Shown here: piece by piece, positions 57,292 to 64,000 of the stretch
How positions within the stretch are numbered: position 1 is the stretch's first letter
Layout: each line of letters begins with the position of its first letter
DNA from: Persicaria tinctoria
Lineage: Eukaryota; Streptophyta; Magnoliopsida; Caryophyllales; Polygonaceae
Assembly: GCA_037127255.1 (NCBI GenBank)
Contig: JBANSL010000004.1
Location: 744,001 to 808,000 of the forward strand
DNA: 64,000 bases
Direction of reading: 5' to 3'
The notes under the pieces: model-generated
Told to the model about the DNA's origin: nothing
The model's database searches: none
Seen by the model: only the letters and a program-made list of their open reading frames with translations
Made by a program: the position numbers and the translations under genes

Positions 57292-58535
57292 TGACAGGCC
57301 TAAAGTCGTTATGCCAAATCAAAGTAAATTCCTAAGATGCAAACTATAACAAGTACAGTAGGTAAGTTAGGGTCGAACCCACAGGGAAACAGAATCAGTT
57401 GTAAGAGCAAATATTATTACCAAAAGTAACTGATTAAAGGGGGAGTTTTGTGTGTGAGAAATAGTAACAGAACAAGTTGCAAGTAAAGGTTGTGAATATA
57501 TGATGGAAAGGTATCACACCAGGTAATTATCCGCACAACAATTAAGATGGTTCATCATCGCATTCTATGAGTCTCAAGTTCTAATGTCCAGTAATTGTTC
57601 TCAATTCAGATCGTGTAATAGCTTTTAGTCCTACCAGTCCTAAAAGCACTTATCACTAAATTACAAGGGAAAACCTTCACCAAATAATAAAGCAATAGCA
57701 TTAAAGCATGAATTATAATGAGATACAAGCGATTCTAACAACCCGTTAAAATAGCCTGTAATCGAATCTCCCTCACAATCTACCACAAGCGACCGCGTAT
57801 GGAGATTGTGTTTGCTACAATGAATCTACAACCCAAGACCTGGAATTGGAAACCCTAGCAGTATGACTAGTATCGATAAACCTAGGTGATCAATCTAGAT
57901 AAATCAATAATAAGCAATCAAGCAATAAGCTCAGGAGATCGAAACAATTAACAAAGGACGAACCAGAGTAGAATACTCACAACCAAATCAATTGAAGGCT
58001 TCAAAGAACCAAGTGCAACAAAGGAGAGTTAGTTCTCCATAGGGTTTGTGAGATAATGCAAAAGGAAAATACGTCTCTGGAATATATCCTCATCATTCCC
58101 TACTGCCTTCTCGGCCTATATAACCTAATAAAATCGGGTTTAACATCCCGTACAATTATAATAATAAAATATTAAAACTAATAAGATAACAGAATCGGAT
58201 AAGAATCCGACTCCAGGACCGACGCGGGCGCGCCAAGTGCAGCGCGGGCGCGCCACTTGTAGCTTGCCTCTTCTGTCTTCGTCAGCAGCGCGGCCACTTC
58301 CTCCTAGCAGAGTGGCCGCGTCGGGTAGCAGCGCGGGCACGTTGAGAGCAGCGCGGCCGCGCCAAGGTCTTCAGTCCTCCAGCTGCTTCCGATCTTCTTA
58401 GCTTCTGTAACTTGCATGATTTCTTCAACTTCTTCAATATGCTCCGAATCACCAAGTTCACACTAATATCTCTCATAATGTCAGGTAAATGATGACAAAA
58501 ACTACTAAATGCGCTATGGAATATATCGCATATCA
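57292..58535 (-). repeat. Putative 3' LTR of the Athila element
   Basis: Bounded by TG at 57292 (TGACAGGCC) and CA at 58535 (CGCATATCA). It is immediately followed on the plus strand by AATTCCCCCATACTT, the complement of a polypurine tract. About 1.24 kb. The outer boundary cannot be confirmed without the other LTR. Confidence 0.62.
58221..58365. repeat. GC-rich minisatellite, copy set 1 (in the LTR)
   Basis: Irregular repeats of a CAGCGCGGGCGCGTC-like core (also GCGCGGCCGCG, GGGCGCGCC) at roughly 20-25 bp spacing, in otherwise AT-rich DNA. Confidence 0.8.
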
Positions 58536-59209
58536 AATTCCCCCATACTTAAACCTTTACTCGTCCCGAGTAAGCATAGAAGCTAGCCTACTCTCACTAT
58601 AAATCTCAAAGGTTCACAGACAGTACAAGGAAAATGAACACTAAGTACTAGTAGTTTTCACCATCTCACCAATCAGCTCAAAAGACAATCAAAATAGGAA
58701 ATAAGAATTACAATTGTATCTCAACCATCTACACCTTATAGCTCCCAGTGGCCTACCCGAAAACCTCCTTATAACTCCTCTTCTTATGTCGCCTTCGCCA
58801 AGAGATCAATCCTAATCACTCAAAGTAAACGCTCATCTTGCCAAGGCGCCCTTTCGGGTTTTCACCAAGCCACTCATTTTTTTTTCAAGGATGGTACTCA
58901 CATAACAATCTCACTTCCCTCAAGCCTCATATTGCCAAGCCTAAGGCTCGCCAGACTACCTGCTTTTTGCCTGAGTCGCCCTTCCAGGTTTTCAACTCAT
59001 CCCAGGATTTTGATTGCTTTCTTTTTCATTTTTTCATTTTTTTTCATTTTTTTTTTCTAAATAACAAATGCAGAATCTGTACACAAATAATGCTGAAATA
59101 AAATATGTACATGATGTGTGAATCCTTTCCCTCCCCCATACTTGAATGAAGCATTGTCCTCAATGTGAAAGAAGACAGAATTAAGTAGGGAGAAAGGAAA
59201 CAGAAGGAC
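58536..59209. other. Athila spacer between ORF and 3' LTR
   Basis: No ORF is supported. A second CCCTCCCCCATACTTG tract (polypurine on the minus strand) lies near 59130, so the region carries two polypurine-like tracts. T-rich low complexity near 59025-59060. Confidence 0.55.
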
Positions 59210-60592
59210 TCACTGAGGTGGTGGATAGTGGCGAGAGTAGTCCTCTCGCATGCGGCGCAGCTCCTCCCTCATCTCTTTGAACTCGCCGAAGCCCTGTAAG
59301 ATGTCGGCCTGCTGGTGGAGAATCTGGTTTGTCACTGTCGTCAGACTCCCCACGTCTTGGCGCAAAAGGCCAATCTGATCAACCAGGTAGCCCCACTGCT
59401 GGGGCTGCTGATAAGTATCCTGAGAAGCTTGTGCAGGCCAAGGGGTCCACTGGTGCGCGTCCTGCTGGCTCTGATATGCTGGTTGAGAATCCCAACCGTG
59501 CTGATAAGCAGGCGTCTCCTGATATGGGCTCTGTGTGAAGCCCTGTGTATCTGCCTGAACAAACGCCTGCTGAGCCATAGGCGCATCCTCCATCGTGGCA
59601 GCTCCAGCTGTGCCACTGCTTCTGCCTACCTCCATGCGACGCCTTCTCCCCAGAAGTGACGTCGGAAAGTAATCCGCCTCAATGTACCAGTCAGACCAAG
59701 ATTCTGACCAAGGCAGGGGCTTAGGGAGCCTGAACTGATGCTCCTTCTTCTTGCCCGTGCACCAAATGGCTCCCCCATCCGGTGCAGTATCCAGCATCAG
59801 ACATCTCCGTAGATAATCCTCAGTATAGGTCCTCGCGATGACCTCTGTCTCCTCCAGCTCAACCAAACCATTCTGCCCAACGCATGCAGCAATGGCGACT
59901 CGAGTAATAAGGCCGCCCTGAACCATTTCTGGTCCAGCGGCACTGCGATCCCTTCTGATCTTGTCGAGGCCATCGAAAAAGAGCATAACCCAGTCAGGCG
60001 TATAATCCGCAGTAGGCACTGCGCTGTAGGCAAATCTCAGATGCGTCATGGAAAGCTTGGTGTCTGTAATCAGCCCATAGTACGTCCCAGCAACGATCTT
60101 GCACAACATCCGGAAGATAGGATGAGTGATCCTGCTGTTGTATTCGTTGCTCGTCAGAAAATCCTCTCCAGACACCGCTTTGAAGAAAGCAACAAGGTCG
60201 GGGTCGGACACAGCTGTGGCCCATCCATCCGTTGGGGCTTTAGTAACCCCCAAAGCTTTTCGTAGCCTTGATATAGAAGCCCTGTAGGTGGTGCCATTAT
60301 ATCTGAACGAAACCCCTCTAATGTTGTGATCTCTCAGGTGAACCTGATAAGTGGCGAGGAATTGCTTGCTCAGTTCCGGATACCCTACAGCTCCCAAATC
60401 CAGAAAACCACTAATACCGGCATGCTCTAGACATTGCTCCATACATTCTAGCATCTGAAGCTTCTGAAGGGTAGGTCTATGCAAGTATTTGGTAGAACTG
60501 ACACAGCTGACCTTATTGTAAATCGCCAATTCCTCATTAGACAAATCTAGCCCATGATCAGATCTACTCGTCTCCTCCTCCGATGAACTCAT
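59210..60592 (-). CDS. Athila ORF downstream of pol
   Basis: 460 aa, intact. The N-terminal half resembles the 'Arabidopsis retrotransposon ORF-1 (ATHILA)' family (YPELSKQFLATYQVHL, GVSFRYNGTTYRASISRLRKALG, THPIFRMLCKIVAGTYYG). A basic GRRRRMEVGRS patch is near 315. Then comes a Gln/Pro-rich region (YQETPAYQHGWDSQ) and a C-terminal heptad-like helix (GEFKEMREELRRMRED). It sits where Athila elements have their extra, env-position gene, but I see no signal peptide or membrane anchor, so an envelope role is not supported. Function unknown. Confidence 0.72.
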   Translation of the reverse strand: MSSSEEETSRSDHGLDLSNEELAIYNKVSCVSSTKYLHRPTLQKLQMLECMEQCLEHAGISGFLDLGAVGYPELSKQFLATYQVHLRDHNIRGVSFRYNGTTYRASISRLRKALGVTKAPTDGWATAVSDPDLVAFFKAVSGEDFLTSNEYNSRITHPIFRMLCKIVAGTYYGLITDTKLSMTHLRFAYSAVPTADYTPDWVMLFFDGLDKIRRDRSAAGPEMVQGGLITRVAIAACVGQNGLVELEETEVIARTYTEDYLRRCLMLDTAPDGGAIWCTGKKKEHQFRLPKPLPWSESWSDWYIEADYFPTSLLGRRRRMEVGRSSGTAGAATMEDAPMAQQAFVQADTQGFTQSPYQETPAYQHGWDSQPAYQSQQDAHQWTPWPAQASQDTYQQPQQWGYLVDQIGLLRQDVGSLTTVTNQILHQQADILQGFGEFKEMREELRRMREDYSRHYPPPQ

Positions 60593-61167
60593 ACTTGATA
60601 TATAATACGAAGAAATCGGAATCGAAAGAAGAACAGCGGAAAGAACTCACGAAGAACAGCTCGGCGCAGGGGGCAGACGCGGGCACGCTGAAGGTGGCGT
60701 GGGCGCGTCGAAATCAGCGTGGGCGCGGTGGGAGCAGCGTGGCCGCGTCGAGACTGTATGCTTCCTGGTGGGTCTTCTCTAACAGCGCGGGTACGCTAGG
60801 GATGGCGTGGGCGCGTCGGGAGTAGCAGCGCGGGCACGTTGAGAGCAGCGTGGCCGCGTTAGGGTTGGCGTGGCCGCGTCGGAGCTCTCTTCAGATCTGA
60901 ACGTCGGCGAAGACGGCTTCGTCGATGTGAGGCTCGCCGAGATTTCTCTGGTGCCGGCTTGTACTTGGCCTGGTGGGGGCTGCCGCCGGCGGCTTTGTGC
61001 TTCAGGGAGGACCGAGATGTGGTGGTCCAAGGTGGGGGCGGCGGTTGTGGTGAGGAGAGAGAAGGGAGTGTTTGGTGAGGAAAGTTTGAGAGGGATGTGT
61101 GGTGAGGGTGATGTGGGGGCTGATGTGTGGGGTGTAGGGTTTTGGTGGGGCTGATGGGCTTGAAACT

Positions 61168-61207
<40 letters not shown>

Positions 61208-61389
61208 ACGAAAATTAACACTGCGGGTGCAGTGGGTCCGAAATGCGGGTGCAATTCGTCACCAGAACTCCGTCTTTAGTACCTACAAAATAAAATAAAA
61301 ATAGAGTTAAAGAAAATAATGCAGTTCCTTGGGTTGCCTCCCAAGCAGCGCCTTTGTTTCATGTCGCTGGCTCGACCAAGCCGTTTTGG
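60593..61389. other. Athila spacer between pol and the extra ORF
   Basis: Holds the second minisatellite block (60665-60890), a GC-rich stretch with fortuitous ORFs, and a 36-nt poly-T (about 61171-61206). The poly-T could be a retroposon tail remnant, but no element body or duplication was recognised. Confidence 0.55.
60665..60890. repeat. GC-rich minisatellite, copy set 2 (spacer)
   Basis: About ten GCGTGGGCGCGTCG / GCGCGGGCACG / GCGTGGCCGCGTCG cores at 20-30 bp spacing. Confidence 0.85.
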
Positions 61390-63999
61390 CTATTCTAACT
61401 CCGCATGTGGCTCCTCCAAAGCTAACTCATCCATAACCTCCTTTGTGAACCCTTCATAGTATGTCTTAAGCCTATGACCATTTACTTTGAACTTCTTTTG
61501 GCTATCCGGGTCATATAGCTCTACCGCTCCATGTGGGAAAACTTCAGCAACAATGTATGGTCCCCCCCACTTTGACCTGAGCTTCCCAGCGAAGAGTTTC
61601 AGGCGAGACTGAAAAAGTAGGACTTTGTCACCAGCTTTAAAGTCCTTCCTATTGATGTGCTTGTCATGCCATGCCTTGGTCTTTGCCTTGTAGATAGCCG
61701 CATTATCATAGGCGTCCAACCGTAGCTCCTCGAGCTCACCCAACTGTAGCTTCCTGTGGTCTCCAACTTCGTCACTCTGCATATTGCATTGTTTCACAGC
61801 CCACCAAGCCTTGTGCTCCAGCTCAACAGGAAGATGACATGCCTTCCCATAGACAAGTCTGAAAGGAGACATCCCAATTGGAGTTTTGTAAGCAGTGCGA
61901 TAAGCCCATAAAGCATCATCAAGTCTCAAACTCCAATCCTTCCTGTTAGGATTCACGGTCTTCTCAAGAATGGCTTTGACCTCTCTATTGGACACCTCAG
62001 CTTGGCCATTCGTTTGTGGATGATATGCGGTGGAAACTCTGTGTGTGACATGATATTTCTTAAGCAAGGCAGTCACAGTTTTGTTGCAGAAATGGGTACC
62101 CCTGTCACTAATCAGCGCTCTAGGAATACCATGCCTGGCAAAAATATTGCTTTTCAAGAACTCTGCCACAACTTTAGAATCATCAGTCCTGGTGGCCTTC
62201 GCTTCCACCCACTTGGAAACGTAGTCCACCGCAAGTAAAATATATAAATTCCCACAAGAACTAGGAAAAGGTCCCATAAAGTCGATACCCCAAACATCAA
62301 AGATTTCGCAAAAAATCATTGGTGATTGTTGCATTTCATTCCTTTGGGAGATATTCCCCGTTCTTTGACACCTATCACATGCCTTGCAGAAAGAATAAGC
62401 ATCTTTAAAGATATGTGGCCAATAAAATCCAGATTCAAGTACTTTTCTAGCAGTTTTATTAGCACCAAAATGTCCCCCACATGCTTCAGAATGACAAAAT
62501 TCAAGAACAGATCGTACCTCATTATCTGGAAGACAACGACGAATGACCTGATCTGCGCAATGTTTCCAAAGGTATGGGTCATCCCAAATATAGTGGTTGG
62601 CTTCTCTTCGAACCTTCTCTGTCTGGGCCTTGGTATGACCCGGAGGAAATTCTCCACATACTAAGTAGTTCACAATGTCCCGGTACCAAGGACTGACGGA
62701 GTGAAGTCCTAGAACGGACTGAGGAGATCGGAGAAACAATGACGTGGGCGCGTCAGAGGGAGACGTGGCCGCGTCGGAGGTCAGCGCGGGCGCGCCTTGA
62801 AGCAGCGCGGGCGCGTCAGATTGCAGCGCGGGCGCGTCAAGCCTCCAGTGTGTTTCTGTGCTCTCGAGTCTGCATAAGGTGTCGTCCGGAAACGTTCCTA
62901 AGATGGGTTTTTGTGACTCCGGCTTGTCCTCCTCATTCACCAATCTGCTCAAGTGGTCAGCCACCAGATTCTCCGCTCCTTTCTTGTCCTTAATCTCCAC
63001 GTCAAATTCGCTGAGCAACAGGACCCATCGAATCAATCGTGGCTTTGTCTCCTTCTTTGTCATCAAGTAGCGGAGGGCTGCGTGATCTGTGTAGATAATC
63101 ACTTTAACCCCAAGCAGATATTGTCGAAACTTCTCTAGTGCAAACACCACAGCTAGCATTTCCTTCTCAGTGGTGGTGTAGTTGCGCTGTGCTCCATTCA
63201 GAGTCATGGAAGCGTAATGGATCACATGAGAGGCTCTTCCCTCTTTTTGGCCTAGCACTGCTCCCACTGCATAGTCGCTCGCATCACACATGATCTCAAA
63301 TGGGCGAGACCAGTCTGGTGCCTGGATGATTGGTGCACTAGTGAGGCGTCCTTTCAACTGGTCGAACGCCTCTTTGCACTCTTGTGTGAGTGCAAAGGTC
63401 ACATCTTTCTTCAGAAGCTCGCATAAGGGTAAGGATATCTTTGAAAAGTCTTTGATAAACCTGCGATAAAAACCTGCATGGCCTAGAAAAGAACGAACTT
63501 CGCGCACATTAGTAGGATAAGGCAGAGATTGAATTACATCAATCTTTGCCTTATCGACCTCAATACCCTTTGCAGAGACTATATGACCTAAAACAATTCC
63601 TTGTTCTACCATAAAATGACACTTTTCAGAGTTCAAAACCAAATTAGTTTCAACACATCTTTTTAATACTAGTGCCAAATGGCTCAAACAAGTATCAAAG
63701 CTATCCCCATGTACTGTGAAATCATCCATGAATACTTCAATGAAATTTTCAATGTACTCAGAGAAGATACTAACCATACATCGTTGAAATGTCCCGGGTG
63801 CGTTACATAGTCCAAATGGCATCCTGCGATATGCAAAAGTACCGAAAGGACATGTAAAAGTAGTCTTCTCCTCGTCCTCTAGCGCTATAGCCACCTGAAA
63901 ATAACCAGAATATCCATCAAGAAAGCAATAATAGGGGCGCCCAGCAAGGCGTTCTAGCATCTGATCAATAAAGGGGAGAGGGAAGTGATCCTTCCTGGT
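61390..63999 (-). CDS. Athila pol, partial (RT, RNase H, integrase)
   Basis: Open to the window edge; the Met at 63960 is internal, since the frame continues upstream ([10 protein letters not shown]). RT has FMDDF at about residues 77-81 of the part from that Met. RNase H has [18 protein letters not shown] and [10 protein letters not shown]. Residues 372-407 are a DAPAL-type repeat insertion. Integrase has a zinc finger ending CDRCQRTGN, a core with [17 protein letters not shown] and NGQAE, and a C-terminal basic region ([15 protein letters not shown]). No stop interrupts it. It is the best-preserved pol in the window. Confidence 0.92.
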   Translation of the reverse strand, partial: TRKDHFPLPFIDQMLERLAGRPYYCFLDGYSGYFQVAIALEDEEKTTFTCPFGTFAYRRMPFGLCNAPGTFQRCMVSIFSEYIENFIEVFMDDFTVHGDSFDTCLSHLALVLKRCVETNLVLNSEKCHFMVEQGIVLGHIVSAKGIEVDKAKIDVIQSLPYPTNVREVRSFLGHAGFYRRFIKDFSKISLPLCELLKKDVTFALTQECKEAFDQLKGRLTSAPIIQAPDWSRPFEIMCDASDYAVGAVLGQKEGRASHVIHYASMTLNGAQRNYTTTEKEMLAVVFALEKFRQYLLGVKVIIYTDHAALRYLMTKKETKPRLIRWVLLLSEFDVEIKDKKGAENLVADHLSRLVNEEDKPESQKPILGTFPDDTLCRLESTETHWRLDAPALQSDAPALLQGAPALTSDAATSPSDAPTSLFLRSPQSVLGLHSVSPWYRDIVNYLVCGEFPPGHTKAQTEKVRREANHYIWDDPYLWKHCADQVIRRCLPDNEVRSVLEFCHSEACGGHFGANKTARKVLESGFYWPHIFKDAYSFCKACDRCQRTGNISQRNEMQQSPMIFCEIFDVWGIDFMGPFPSSCGNLYILLAVDYVSKWVEAKATRTDDSKVVAEFLKSNIFARHGIPRALISDRGTHFCNKTVTALLKKYHVTHRVSTAYHPQTNGQAEVSNREVKAILEKTVNPNRKDWSLRLDDALWAYRTAYKTPIGMSPFRLVYGKACHLPVELEHKAWWAVKQCNMQSDEVGDHRKLQLGELEELRLDAYDNAAIYKAKTKAWHDKHINRKDFKAGDKVLLFQSRLKLFAGKLRSKWGGPYIVAEVFPHGAVELYDPDSQKKFKVNGHRLKTYYEGFTKEVMDELALEEPHAELE
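62738..62845. repeat. GC-rich minisatellite, copy set 3 (in frame inside pol)
   Basis: Five cores of the GCGCGGGCGCGTCA type at 20-24 bp spacing. On the minus strand they encode DAPAL, DAPALL, GAPAL, DAATS and DAPTS between RNase H and integrase without breaking the frame. Confidence 0.9.
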
Positions 64000-64000
64000 T

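Larger units (their letters stand above)
57292..64000 (-). mobile_element. Athila-type Ty3/gypsy element, 3' part
   Basis: On the minus strand: pol entering from the right window edge, spacer, Athila ORF, spacer, polypurine tract and 3' LTR. The pol type (FMDDF), the separate Athila ORF downstream and the AAGTATGGGGGAA polypurine tract fit the Athila lineage. gag, 5' LTR and most of RT lie outside the window. Long open frames suggest a fairly recent insertion. Confidence 0.85.

Noticed and set aside
59210..60592. Envelope (retrovirus-like) gene in the Athila element
   Set aside because: The ORF is in the env position but has no signal peptide, transmembrane segment or fusion-type region visible; annotated only as an Athila ORF.

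Overview
The window is nuclear DNA from a flowering plant, almost certainly a eudicot. The evidence is four intron-bearing or plant-type host genes (a TBL-type polysaccharide O-acetyltransferase, a PMT-type methyltransferase, an NF-YB subunit and an RGLG ubiquitin ligase), AT-rich introns, and dense plant-type transposable elements (Ty3/gypsy chromovirus, Tat/Retand and Athila lineages, hAT, Helitron, LINE). There is no bacterial-type gene organisation, rRNA, tRNA or CRISPR.

Layout. 1-14 kb is a transposon graveyard: a decayed chromovirus pol (minus strand), a LINE 3' end interrupted by a 425-bp hAT MITE and by a 3.1-kb solo LTR (each with a perfect target duplication), MULE-like debris and a cluster of hairpins. 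14.8-31.7 kb is the gene island: TBL (minus), PMT26-like (plus), NF-YB7-like (plus, intronless) and RGLG-like (plus, 11 coding exons). A palindromic MITE, a Helitron and an hAT element fill the TBL-PMT gap. 32-43 kb holds Helitron termini, captured or broken gene fragments (one IFRD-like), a 1.1-kb LINE derivative and another hAT element.

43.6-57.1 kb is one young LTR retrotransposon of the Tat/Retand type on the minus strand, with near-identical 725-bp LTRs and TSD CACCT. Besides gag-pol it carries, on the opposite strand between pol and the 3' LTR, a three-exon gypsy-type antisense ORF, plus a cluster of four small B3 DNA-binding-domain genes (three antisense with an intron at the same place, one sense-oriented without it). 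Nine copies of a 78-bp tandem repeat follow. This cargo is the most unusual content of the window. The copy has lost part of its protease/reverse transcriptase by an internal deletion.

57.3-64 kb is the 3' part of an Athila-type element (3' LTR, Athila ORF, pol running off the window edge). It carries a GC-rich minisatellite in its LTR, in its spacer and in frame inside pol.

The host genes are unrelated single-copy loci (cell wall, Golgi methyltransferase, transcription factor, ubiquitin ligase) and show no operon-like cooperation. Exon coordinates are hand-derived from GT-AG junctions and reading-frame continuity and have not been checked against transcripts.
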